DNA of 64,000 nt from Aradus depressus. Taxonomy: Eukaryota > Arthropoda > Insecta > Hemiptera > Aradidae. The position numbers and the translations under genes were made by a program. The DNA lies in NCBI GenBank assembly GCA_963662175.1, contig OY759226.1, positions 27,124,065 through 27,188,064 on the forward strand, given 5' to 3'. This document shows positions 29,732-42,900 of the stretch, piece after piece. Under the pieces are notes generated by a model, which was not told the DNA's origin, searched no databases, and saw only the letters and a program-made list of their open reading frames with translations. The stretch's first letter is position 1. Each line of letters starts with the position of its first letter.

Positions 29732-30937
29732 TAATTGAGATAGATGTTTCACTTCAAATATTGAGGAAAGAAAGGAACATATGGTATAAAATATAAACCA
29801 CAAGTTATAATAAATAAGCCAAGTAAAATATATTTCAACTTGTATATACACATTTTTTTTTTTATATAAGGCAAAATCGCAACATACAATCACACTCTAT
29901 AGGAAAAATAAAACTTATTGTTTAAAAAAATTGTTGTACTAATATTTATTGCATTAAGTACTAGGATATTGAACTTCCACAACGAAAAAATAGATGCCAT
30001 ATTTAAAAAAAATAGATGCCATATTTAAAAAAAATAAATAATATATTATAATTAAGTTGTATATAGAAAAAATGAAACTAGTCGAAATTAAATATAATAT
30101 AGAAAATGAAAAAAAAAAAAAAAAAAAATACAATCTAGTGTGCTCTGACATGTTAGAGCGTTAATTTCGGATTTACTTCATTTTATTTTTTTGGTTTGGA
30201 AATACACAAAATTGTATACGCCAAAAACGTAAAGCCATGGAGCGCTGTTAAACGATATGGCAGAAAGAACTCATGTTTTCTTGGCTAGAGAAACATATTA
30301 TTTGTAAATAAACCCACTTATATTATAAAATTCTACAAAACAAAACTACAAAATATTTAAGAAAAAAAAAAAACAATGAAATAAAAATTTAAATAAATAT
30401 GAAAAGAGATGTAATGGTAGGAATATAATAATAATAAATAAAACAAATCTAGAGATCGTTTCAGATTGTAACATTTTATACAGTTCAAGACCAGAACAAC
30501 ACCAAAGACAAGTGACAAACACATGACGAGTGATGTGACACAGACTTTGTGAAGCCATGAGAAGTGGATAAAACTCACACGACTGACATGTAACACTATT
30601 ATTAAATCACTTTAAACATAAGGAGTGATATGACATTGGTACTCCTGTATTAGCGCCCCTTCAGTGCAGGACAGCGAGAACAATGCGAACAGTTGACAGG
30701 AAGGTTTGAGAACTTGCACTGGCTCACTAAAAGGATCAACATATTATTCTTTCGGATACTTGATTAGCGGAACTGAGAGAACTTTCTGGCAGCCAGAGAT
30801 GAAGCGCCGCCCCACCTTCCGTTGGTGGAGCACTAACACAGGAATATCACAAGATTTGGCCAGTCTTGTGTCCAAAGTGATTCTGGATATTCTAAAAAAA
30901 CTATACATAATTGTGAATATATATAAAATTAATGTTA

Positions 30938-31193
30938 TTTTATTTGGGAGGTAAAATAAACTCAAGCACGCCGTCCTTCGGATGGGACGTTAAACGATGG
31001 TCCCGAGCCTGTACGATGTCAGGTACTCGTTAAAGACCCTTACTCTAGGTGAATAAAAATTTAGGGTAGGCAAAATTTAGGACTCCCATAGTAGAGTCGG
31101 GCTCACGTCCACCAGAGTGACGAAAGAGAGCTCTGGTAGTAGGCGATATGCCCTTGTAGTTAAAGCCCGGGCATGAGTCATAATAACTAACTA
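30938..31193 (+). mobile_element. tRNA-derived SINE, head missing
   Basis: Runs from ATTTGGGAGGTAAAATAAAC through CGCCGTCCTTCGGATGGG to GGGCATGAGTCATAATAACT. Close to consensus. Confidence 0.9.
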
Positions 31194-32537
31194 AAAATTA
31201 ATGTTTTTCTGTACATAATCGCAATTTCTGTCAGTATGTATGTCTCTAAGTTTGTTTGAGCTTAGAAAGAAAACGGCAGAACGTATATTCACGAAACTTG
31301 CAGGGTATTTAATGGATGGTTCAATTTAGAATTTGGGCCATGCGATATCTCAAAATTGTGAACGGGAAACCGGAATATTGCTCAGCTTTTCAACTTTTTC
31401 TTGAGAAAAACGTTTTTCCCTATAATTTTTCGAAGTTTCAAAATTGTTTCATAACTTTAAAGATTCATATCTTTGATAGAGGTACGCGCAAATTTCACGA
31501 AAATGTGTTCAATGGAAGTTGGTATAAGCAACGATCAAAAAGTTAAGTCGAAAAAAAGAGCACGTGAATGCGATACTGTACGTTTTACTTCAAAAAGGGC
31601 CCAATACGAGATAAGATCAAACATTTTCCAGAAAAATAAAATTATGACGGTCAAAATTACACCAAAATTGAATGACAGTTTTCTCTCATTCAATATATTC
31701 AACTGCTTTGTGGATAAATGACTGGGAATTTAGTCTTGGCAACACTGCACCCCTACAACTTCACATCCCTCAGCTGCCACGATTTACCGGATCCAGTAAG
31801 AATTTTCTATCCAAAATTGGAAAGTGCACTTTTAGGGCAGAGAACAAAAAAATAAATATAATAACCACTTAATTGTGTATTACTCAAAAAACAGTTAAGA
31901 CAATGATATGATATGATTTGTACAGAGGTTGGTCTCGAATGAAGGGACGAACAAAACTCCGCTAAAGTACCGTTTCTGAGTTTTAAAAAAATCAAGTTTT
32001 GATCAAAATAGATAACTACTCTTTGAAAAATAATTAATAATTAATAATTATGTTCTCATATGTTTATCCCAAACACCGTATCTTATTTTTTTTTTTTATT
32101 ACAATGTGTCAAAATGAAAAGAGAAATACAAGAAAATCGTGAAAAATGCTCAAGAAACTCAATAATAATCCCATAAGTATCAAGTTATCCGGGAGAGTAT
32201 ATTTGTTTCTAATTATTCAGATGTCCCTATAAAAAATACTCTAGAAGGCGTTGGGTAAACAGACACATCCGGAATAGAATAGCATTTACTATTTAGCGAA
32301 ATTTTCGACACCATTAGAGAATCCCCCCCTCACGAAGGTATTTTTGCCTCGTAATTTTCACAATGCGTCGCACATATCTGCAAAACATATGTTCATCGGA
32401 ACCCTTCATTCGCTAACATCTCACCCGTTGGTTGTGGAACATTAAAAAAAAAAGTAAGTCACATTTAAAAAAAAAATATAGATACTATGTAAAGCATTCT
32501 AATTGTATTTCAGTTCTTCTGCAAAAGGAATCTACAT

Positions 32538-33167
32538 CAGGGTGTCCCATTTTATAAAACGATCACAATGTCCATTATGAATCATAATATATAATATATT
32601 TTTAAAACTATTAGAAACTTTTTAAAAATAAAAATGGTTCGGTCAACTGTTACTTTCAAGGTACTCGAACACCTTTGTTACAGGGATAGTACTTCGAGAG
32701 AGGGGCAGACCTCGACTTGAGCGGAAGAGGTCATGCGATAGATCCCTTCAACTGTCCTTTCTTGGACTTTTAGAAGCAGAAATAGTTATTTATATTTGCT
32801 GAATAAGACAACACAAGAGATAAACGCTAATCTTATATGGGGAATGTTTCATTTGTTCGGTCAAGATCGACAGTGTATTCACCAGTTACCGCATAGGAAC
32901 AAGACTGATCTGTCGATACACAACTTTCCCCATCTGAAGTATGTATGGCTGTCGGGTGCGCAGGGCGGTGAGAGGCGGAGAAGCGACACACTGGTCCTTC
33001 GCAGAAAGCGAAACATTCCCTTGCGCCAACCCTTACGTAACTAAATTGGCTGCTACGGCTTAGGATCTTGAAATATTGAAAGCACACAAAACGATTTTAG
33101 AAAATTGACTTAGACCCACCATTTTGCCAAAATTGTGATAAGTGACTGTTTAAATTGGGACATCCTG
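32538..33167. mobile_element. MITE-like element with CAGGGTGTCCC ends
   Basis: CAGGGTGTCCCATTTTATAA at 32,538 is inverted at the right end as TTAAATTGGGACATCCTG, ending at 33,167. The interior contains a GC-richer open segment (about 32,830-33,045, both strands) with no transposase motif. CAGGGTGTCCC ends are common among insect mariner-like repeats. A second, unpaired copy of the end is at about 38,503. Confidence 0.5.
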
Positions 33168-33600
33168 TCTGGATATGGCGCTTAGCACCTAGCATAAGTC
33201 AAAGGCAATCGGATCCTCATCTCCAATATTTATACATATATATATATATATATTATTTTTTGAAAGCACATTCTAAATAAGGCATTTTACATTTAATGGA
33301 TATCCCTCATCCCCATATTTCAAAATGTTGGATATAATATCCATCAAATATTTTCTATTTTACAGTTAGTTTATGTCAATTTTGATAGGTTCAGAGGATA
33401 TAATGTCATCTGAGGACAAGGGGCAACACTGGTAAGGAAGAGTGAGTGAAGGGTGGGGGGAGGAGGAGGGGCCCTCAGATCGCGTCATCAGTCAACTCAA
33501 AATGAACCAGGATTCAAAGAGATATTGACCAAATCTAGGATAAGTAGTTGGGGAGGGGGGGGGGGGGGGGGGGGGGGATTAAACACCATTGCTCATTGCT

Positions 33601-36600
33601 AAATACACAACAAAAGTTTGCTATTTAATTGTGAGATATTTCAATGAAATAATAATAATATAAGTCTCATGTAGCAAAAATCAGCTTCAAAAATAGAACT
33701 ATAGTCGTAATAATAAAATGAGAAATGTTTGGCTTTATGACATTACACTGCTTTAATTGAATGTTAATGCTGTGAGGTCTCATTTTGGTACAAACTTTGG
33801 TCAACAACTCGATGAACCGAGTATACAAATGATAACATTTATGAGTAGACATTTTTTTGTTTCCATGTACTTTTTCTCTTCCTACTTAAACAATAATTTT
33901 CAATCATTTAAAAAATAATAATAACAACACGCTATCAATATGAGGAAATTCGTGAAACGTACAATATTTTGCAATAGAAAAAAAAAAAAAAAATGAATAA
34001 CTGGAGTCTATAGGAACAGATATTAAAGACCAAAATAAATTAAGAAAAAAAAAAAACAATTTACAAATAAATCCTTTTTATGTAATTTCATTTTGAAAAA
34101 GAAAAAGAAAATATTACAAACAAAAAATAAAATATACATTAAAATAAAGTAATATTTTAAGGAACAAAAAAATTTAAAAAAAACATATTCACACCTTACG
34201 AGGAACTAATCAACAAAAAATATGATTTAAACAATAATGTAGAAAGAAATTTAATACGTACTAAATATAATCCATTGCAAACATAAATAAACTTTTCAAA
34301 CCCTTAAGTTAACTAACTACATAAAAAATTGTTTTTACTTTAACTCGAAAAATTTTTTTTTTAATTTTTATTTTATTAATAAGAGTTTGAAGAAAACACT
34401 TTTAAAGTATCTTCTTGAAACTCGAAATAACATTTTTTAAATTACATCATTTCTCTGTCGTAGGTAACTTCATTGGGTTCTTTGATTTGTAAATTTTCAA
34501 CAAAAAGTTTTGTAAATAAACAAGCATTGCTGAAAAAAAAAAAAAAAAAAAAAACTGTGACAAAAAATGCACATAAATGAGAGTTCGGAGGGTTCAGCTA
34601 ATTTTTATATTCAATTTGGTTTTCCCAATTTTAAAACTCACGCATACATACAAGAAAAAAAAAAAACAATTTCGATTTCTTAATATATAAAATTCAACAT
34701 AATTTAAAACTAGGCTACAAAGCAATAAAAATGTTGATACAAAATAAAAACTTACATTTCTAAATTTTTTAAACTAAATTATAAAGTATATTAATAAAAT
34801 TGAAAATATAAACTTTTAAAAAACAGGTACTTACCGTAAAAATCAATATAAATAAAATTAAATAATTTTTAATGAACTCAATTTTGTCTGTTTTTTATCA
34901 TTTAAAGAATATTTTTTTAAATTTCAATTATTTCATTTAAAATAATGGCTCTTAATATTGGGAGAATATCAATAACTGAGAATCACTGCAAGAAAACATT
35001 GAATTTATTATTTTAAAAAATAATATTAAAAAAAAAAATAAAAAATACAAAAATATTCTCTACAATTAATTTTCTTTCATACCCACAAAATCCAAAGAAA
35101 AATTCATATTCAACAGTTTTTCATTAATGGAAGAAATGCTGAAATTTTCAGTTTTTTTTTTTTTTTACTTCAATCGAAATTAAAAATCCAGAAAAAGAGA
35201 ATTAATCACTTCGGTTTTGGATAGTACAAATATTCAGTACTTAAAAATGGGCAATTTCATGACCGGATAAGATGGACATATATTAAAATTTGATTATAAA
35301 ATTTAGTACCTGGCTAAAGGAAAATTCATTACGGGGCTCAAAAGATAAGATTTACATTAAAAAATCAAAATTTATTACGGGGCTTAAAAGATAAGATTTA
35401 CATTAAAAAATCAAAATTCATTACGGGGCTCAAAAGATAAGATTTACATTAAAAAATCAAAATTCATTACGGGGCTCAAAAGATAAGATTTACATTAAAA
35501 AATCAAAATTTATTATCTTAACAATCTTAACATCAAATGCAAGTTCATAAAAGAGGAAATGAGAAGAAAAACAAAAACGATTATCAACGATTAGCAATAA
35601 TTACATTTGATTTTGAAAATTGTTTTGAGGTGACACTCCAATTTTTTGAATTTATACAAAAAATTGTTTAAAATTTGAGAATGATCTATAATTCATATTT
35701 TCTAAAAATGTTTGTTGTAATCAATATTTTTTTATATTGTTTTCCCGAATATCTCATTATGCCATATTAACGAAAAAACGTTAAAAGTATTGTAGTTTCT
35801 TAACAAATGCAATAAATAATTATTACTTAATACATAATGCCTTTAGAGAAAAATTTAGAAAAAAAAAAAACAAAAAAAACGTTAATTTTCAAATTATTTG
35901 ATAACAATATATATAATTTTTCTTATTATATAATGAATACCCATTAGGGAACATGTCTTCAGTATATATAACTTAAGGTATATGTACATATAGTCAGTTC
36001 TGGTCTATCAATAAGTTGGTAAAAATATCTACTGACCCATTAAATTTACTTAAATATATTTTTTTTTCTCCAATAATTTACATATTTACAAAATATATTT
36101 GATCAATTTAAATTTTATTTATTTTTTTATAAAACCTTTAACATTTCATAAGTGGTAACCCCGAAGCACAAAAAGGCTCGGTAAAATTGTCTTATTATTT
36201 TTTTTCACTCAATTTAATGTTACAATTCAGCCTATGAGCAGTTATCATACGCTAAGTTACTATTTACAGTATTTGGAGGGTAAATTTCATAAATATCGAT
36301 TGATTTTACTACAAATACCAATAAATACAAAAATACAACGAATATTCGAAACTATTCGTTCCATATAAAAGATTATATTATTTAATTTCTTTCTAAGGCA
36401 ACCATTTTTATTTAAATAATTTTCTAAATGCTGTATATATTCACAAACAATATTTATATAATATATTAATGAAATGTTTCAAACAACTTACAATTTAACA
36501 GTTGATAAATAATCAATAAAGTGATGAAAAACATTTTGTTATTTATGTCAATAAAAGTGCTACAAAGACAACGAGAAAATAATTGTTTTTTAAATGTTTT

Positions 36601-39600
36601 GTAGGTAAAAAAACTGGACAATCGATCAAACTTGAAAGTTGCTATTTTTAAAAACCTCTATCATTGAAAAATCGTCATTCTATCGCGATGAAGCGCAGAA
36701 AAATCTGCTGTTAAATTATTATCGTAAAAGTTTAATTTTTTTTACCTTAAACAATTGTTTATACGGTTATGCAAGTCTGAAAAAAAAAATATATATATAT
36801 AAAATAGTATTCGGCCGTGTGCCTGCTCTCAGGGTCCCTATGAAAATGTTGTACTCAATTTCCCATATAATTTCAGAAACTTATTTTGCTATTTCTAGTT
36901 CTAAAAAAAACAACAAAAAAACAAAGAATGGCAAACGTCTAGTGAACAATTGCTAAAAAAGAAATTTAGTGATTCCCACAAAACCAGTGATAACATTTAG
37001 AGATCATCCCACAACTGCAATATTTCTGTAACAATTTCCATAATATTTTTAGGTTTTTAACGGAAAATGACCAATTTTCCCAGGTTGTAATTACGTTGAC
37101 CCATTAGCTCCCATACAAAAAATCGTAGCAATTTGAAATTCAGATTGTATTTGTGTTTTAATGTTAAGATATAAATCTTTTTTGTACAGAGTCGAAGTAG
37201 GATATTGTACTGAAGCATAAGACGATTTCGTTTATTTTTCAAAGATTTTATAACCAAAACCAATACAGATTGCCTCCGGACGCCCAAAAGAACAATCAAA
37301 CTTGCGCGACTTTTATATAAAACAGTTGCTATTCTATTCGAAAAAAGTTAAAAATCTTTAAGAAATTTGAATGTGTGAAGATAAGTTTCGAGAACTGCGA
37401 ACTACTGGGGCCCATGATGAGGCTGCGCGAAATTTTGTTGAAAGCATCAAAGAGAAGTTAATGGATCAAGAACATTTTTAAAATAAAAAAAAAGACTCTC
37501 AACACCCTATGTTGTAATCTTAAATCAACATGATTTTTTGGGTTCGCAATTTCACATTTTATTTGAAAATTTTTTAATATATCAGACCAAATATGTTTCG
37601 ATCCCTCACACTTGTTGGTTAGAAGGATTGTCCAGTTATATAGCCTTATGGATATGAGTGCTTTTCGTCCCTGAATTACACATATGAGGAAACAGAAAAT
37701 ATGTATATTTCCTGCCAAAAAAAAAACAATGCGCTTAATTCACATGATCAGGTGCTTGTTTTAAGGAACGAAATTTCTTGGGAACGTAAGCAGCACTTTC
37801 TGACTAACCAGAATGTATGATATTTTAAATATTATATTTAGTTGAAGCAGGCAAGATCCCAACGTAAACTTTCTACTCTGCGAACGCTGTTATATGTCTT
37901 TCAATTTTGATTAACAAAAACTATTAAATATTGCTTTTAATATAAGCAACAATAAAAATATCAACAAAATATTTTTTTGAATTGTTTCTTAAAATCAGAT
38001 ATAATTAAAATTTACAGATTATTTATTGAACAAATTTGAACTAAAACTGTTGTTTTTTTTATTCCAATCAAATACATACTGTCTGTTGACTAGGACGGAA
38101 GATAGAAAATGTTGACATTGCCGGCTTTTGTTTCAAGTTATTATTATTAACAATTAATAAAATTAAATAATAATTATTAAAAATTAATTGAACACTGAAA
38201 AAATAAAATAAAAACTATAATAAAAAAATAAAAATTGAGCATATAAACAATAAATTTGACCCAGTATACGAAACCATACTTAAAATAGGAAAAGTGAATT
38301 CTACAGAGGAGCAAAATAAGTAAGGTTAATTTGTTTATTGAATTTGATTATACGAAATCTAGTCTCTCAAAAACACCTGCAATCCGTATCGTATGTTCCG
38401 AAGTTTTGATATATTTTTGTAATTTTTTACTGAATTATTACACCAATTCAGATGTCATTTTTAATGAGTTATGCCCATATATATATATATTTTTTTTTAA
38501 TACAGGGTGTCCCATTTTTATTGGAAACAATTTAAATTACTGCCAAACGATTGGTCTAATCGATTTTTCACCTATTACCAACTTTATACCGCTCTATAAA
38601 AACTTTCATTTTGTATTTGAGGCAGCCATTTTTATATTATAATTATGGTTACCTTATTAGTTATATTTTGGTTTATGTCCTTAAATAAGGCATTTCATAA
38701 GGTAGAATCCGATCCTGATGTCCGATTTTTTACATCGCAACCAGTTCCAAATTCAACTGAGATTGGGTTTTCTTATAGTTTTCACCTTATTAGAATGAAG
38801 CCCTTACGAATATTCAATTAAAAGGCATTCATATTACGAAAATGATATTAACTTCATGAGCTCTCCAACTTTTTGTGTGTTGATGTTTGGAAAAATGGAC
38901 TCGGGATGTAACCATCTGTAACTCTTGACATAACCATTGCAACCTCCCCACTTTCGTTATTGGTTGTCACAGGGCACACTGTTGGAATTAACATCAAGTT
39001 CTACTTTAATAGCATCTCACTAAGGACTTAATTACAATAATCCCCACTCAAAAAGGCCAGTTAAGTTACATTTTAAGCCGCCATTTTGAAACTGTTACCT
39101 TTAAAGTTGAGGTGCTACGCGACCTCCTTTCATTATGGCGGCGCATCTTTGAGGTATTCTCTCCAGAAAATATCACATTTTCGTGAGAGGAGCAGAGTCC
39201 CCAGTGTACAACGTGTGAAATGTTCTTCAAGAACTCTTACGAAGTAAATAAAGTTATAGTTTTTTCCTCACACTGGGTAGTAAGTATCAAAAATATAGAT
39301 AATAAAGTAACCACAACTATAAAATAAAAATAAATTGACCTTGTAATATATAAAATTTAACCAAATATACTAATTTAATATAAATAAACACAAAATGAAG
39401 GTTCTTGTGGAACGCAGACGTTGAAAATTAGATAAGTTTGGTCGTAATTGAAATAGTGGACAATAAAAATTGAAACCCACTGCCCCTGTCCAGCGCGGAA
39501 GCTGAAAATAATAGTATACATTAATATTTCGTCTTTAAAGGCCTCAAAATGATGATTTTACAATATAGTAAATTCACTTTTTATTTTGTTTTTTTGCCGA

Positions 39601-39994
39601 AACACATTCTGTAAACAATATATACAAATATACACTTCCAGAAGAGACCTGGAATGAAGGAATGAATTTGCGTCATTGAAAAATGAAATGTTATCATCCC
39701 AATTCTATATTTCTCAAATATCCAGAACCGCAATGTAAGAGTGTTCTATAGAAAGTATGTTGGTGCATGGTATATAATTTTGTCTTAGACCCTAAAAAAG
39801 ATTTATTACAAGAGCCAAATCGATATTACCAAATACCAATTTTACCTTAAATCGTAGCTACAAATAATAGAATTGCTCACCTGTAAACTTAGCAATTCCG
39901 GTTTGAGATATGGTTTTATGTACTGTATCACAAATATTATAAATATAATTTAAATCAATATAGTACAAACTAAGATGTTAAAAAGAGGATTTGA
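33601..39994 (-). other. A/T-rich, element-poor region: possible long 3' UTR of ear
   Basis: This 6.4-kb stretch lies directly downstream of the ear stop codon. It has no recognised SINE or LINE, whereas the rest of the window has one every 2-3 kb. Runs of A on the + strand (U in an ear transcript) are very frequent, and TATTTACA or TATGTACA, complements of Pumilio-type UGUANAUA sites, occur at 35,981, 36,083 and 36,261. A CAGGGTGTCCC motif near 38,503 is the only transposon-like sign. A long 3' UTR is an inference; the 3' end cannot be placed among many AATAAA complements. Confidence 0.3.
35324..35507. repeat. Tandem repeat, four copies of a 46-bp unit
   Basis: ATTCATTACGGGGCTCAAAA (or ATTTATTACGGGGCTTAAAA) begins at 35,324, 35,370, 35,416 and 35,462, followed by a partial fifth unit. 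Copies are nearly identical. Confidence 0.9.
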
Positions 39995-42900
39995 TCAAGA
40001 GGCGGCAAGGAACATGTCCTGAAGCCGTTTGACTGTGGTTGGATCCAGGGCACAGAGGTCGAAGTCGAATGTTCTCTGGGTTATTTCGAACTGTCCCGTC
40101 TCTGAGATGACCTGCACAACACGCTGCAAGTCAGCATTATCCTGCAGTGTCATTATCTTCTGCTGCAGATCCCGAAGTTGGGTTACATAGTCTTCTGTGA
40201 ACATGCTCTCTGGCGAGTTACATCTCTCTTCCTCTTCACTATCCTGTTGTTCCCGTTTTGGGCTGACTGGTGGTTCCTCTTTGATTCTTACTTTCTCCGC
40301 AGGTTCTTCCCTATCCTTCATCTTTCTCTTTCTCTTCTTCGCCTCCTTCTCCTCCTCCCTCATCCTCCTCTTCCTCTCCTTCAACTCTTTCACCTCCTTC
40401 TTCTCTTCCTTCACCATCTTAGACACTGCCACCGGTGGTGGCGATGGTTCCTTCGTCTCCGGGGGTTCATTCTTCACCACTTCTTCCTCCATGCTCCCAG
40501 AGAAGTCAGAGTCAGAGTCTTTATCCGACAGCTCCTGTATGAGCATGTTCAGCGGGTTGATGGCTGTCTTCTGAGGGGGCGGACTGGGTGACTTAGGTTT
40601 GGGCGGGGGCCGTACCACTTCCGGACTCTTCTCCTTTTCCTTGTCCTTCTTCTTGTGCCTATCCTTGTCGTCTTCCTTCTTGTGCTTCTCTTTCCGTTTG
40701 TGTTTGTGCCTCTGTTTCTCCGACTCATGGTTCTTCTCCTTTTCCACGCCCTTCCCCTTCCTCTCCTCCTTTTCCGATGACTTCCGTTTTCCCTCCTTCA
40801 GGTGGTTGAGGAGGTCCTTAATCTTCTCTTCCTTCTCCCTCTCCTTGACCTCTACTTTCTTCTCCACCTTATCGTTACTCTTCTCCTTATCCCCCTCCTT
40901 CTTCTCATGCTCCTTATGACTATCCTTTTTCTCCTTATCATCCTTATCTTTGTGTTTCTTCTCCTTATGTTTTTTCTCCTTAGTCTTCTCTTCAGGTTTT
41001 GAGGCACTTTTATCCTTGGTGTTCTCTTCTGGGTTCTTCTTCACATTTTCCTCCTTTTTCACAGAATTCTCTTTAGGAGGCAAGGGAGAATTAGATTTTT
41101 TCGCAGACTTGTCCTTACTCTTCTCTTTATGCGATTCTTTATCCTTAGACTTGTCTTTGTCCTTACCTGACTTTTCCGAATCCTTATCTTTGTCCCGATC
41201 CTTGTCCTTATGTTTGACGCCAGAGCTTTCTTTTTCTTTGTCCTTCTCCTTATGAGGGCTATGTTTAGAGGATTTTGAAGATTCCTTTCCCTGTAGGATT
41301 TAAAGTAATATATAAATGTCATAGAATAGCATTAGGTCAAACTAAAGTTATTATTATTAAATGGAGAGGTTAATGAATGAAGTTAGATTACACTTAGAAG
41401 AGTTGGGAGGGGGGGGGGGGGGGACGAAAGTGGAGTCTTTATTATTAAGGGAATTTTCTAAAATAAGAAGTTAGATGAATGTTTGGAGCATTCGCTAATT
41501 CACTAAGAATATTCAGTTAATCCAGTTTCAGGATAAGCTCATCTCCCAAGTTTTTTGCAGATATTGAGGGGGTGAAAGAATTATACATACAGTAGACTCT
41601 CCCTTATCCGGCGCTCGCAAAATAATATCAAATTTGTTAAACTAAAATTAATATTCTATTATTAGATTATCAATTATATATAGAGCCACATGTATTTACG
41701 AGCACATAATAATTTCGTAACTCACGAATCTTTCATGTATTTTTAATGTACGTACATATGTACATTGTATTTATAATGAAGGGAACGCTAATACAATATT
41801 TTATTACTTCACTAATATCCTATAAATAAATTATAATAAATACATAGTTGAAAATCAAACATTTATAAAAAATGTTTCCTAGAATAAAAAAACAAAGGTA
41901 ACGTCCCGTACGTGGCACAACAATATCGTCTTATGGGGAAATGAACACTTAACTGGTAAAGTCAAAGTTTAATTTTTTTCCACAGAAACCCTCTCCTTCT
42001 ATTTATTTTTCCTTTATACCAGTTCTATTTTTCTCAGTTTTCATTTGATTCTCATAGTGAAAAGAATCGTTGGATCGTTTTTCCGACGTCTTAACACTAA
42101 ACAAGTGGTGGGACTATGCAGCACGGAAACGGTGTTGTGTTAGCGAAACAAAAGAAAATTACCTATTTTTTTAACAAATAATATTTTTAGAATTTCAGAT
42201 TTTGTTTTAAATATGTATGTAATTAAACGCAGATTTTAAAATATCTATTTAATGCTTGGATAAATATACATATAATAAATCAATGTTCAGTATGTGCTTA
42301 GTACGTGCTCACCTAAAAACACTTTTTTTTATGCTTTAATTGATATATTTTTTCTCATTAATTGATGATTTCCGTTATCTGGCGTCACGTCGGTCCCGGC
42401 AACGCCGGATAAGGGAGAGTCTACTGTATATATATTTCAAGACAAAAATATCTGGAAAAATCAGTGTTGGCAAAAAAAATCAAAATGAAATGCAAAGAAT
42501 TTTATGTCTATTGACACTCTGGAGACGGTTTGGTACTGAAAGTGCATTTCCTTACTCCACTTTGCACTAATCTAGTTCAGGAACATATTTCAAAGTATCT
42601 GTCTATTTGTTATTATTTATTACAATTTCTTATTCAAACATCGATGTCCGAGCACCGATGTCTGCATTGCAATATTTTGATTGATTAGAATTGCACATTT
42701 TACGAGTTAAATGATTAATTTGCCAACTATGCAGACACAGATTGCAAAGCATTCTCTCAAATTTTTAGAAAAATCACATGACACTTCAATCCATTAACTC
42801 TTGAAATTAATTTTTAAATAATAATAATAATAAACATAAATAAATATACCTGTTTTTCATGATTTTTGTTTTCTGAGGAACTTGACGACTTGGAAGGAGG

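Larger units (their letters stand above)
29732..33600. other. Intergenic region with one GC-richer, coding-like island
   Basis: Mostly A/T-rich with no recognised gene. An island at about 30,744-30,890 is richer in G+C and open on both strands; the minus frame reads RISRITLDTRLAKSCDIPVL onward and follows a TTTTTTTAG acceptor-like site, but no partner exon was found. A run of about 26 G interrupted by one A lies near 33,551-33,577. A SINE and a MITE-like element are listed separately. Confidence 0.4.

Noticed and set aside
40178..41255. Several long + strand frames rich in Leu, Phe and Ser
   Set aside because: They are antisense shadows of the Lys/Glu-rich last exon of ear, which has clear homology on the minus strand.
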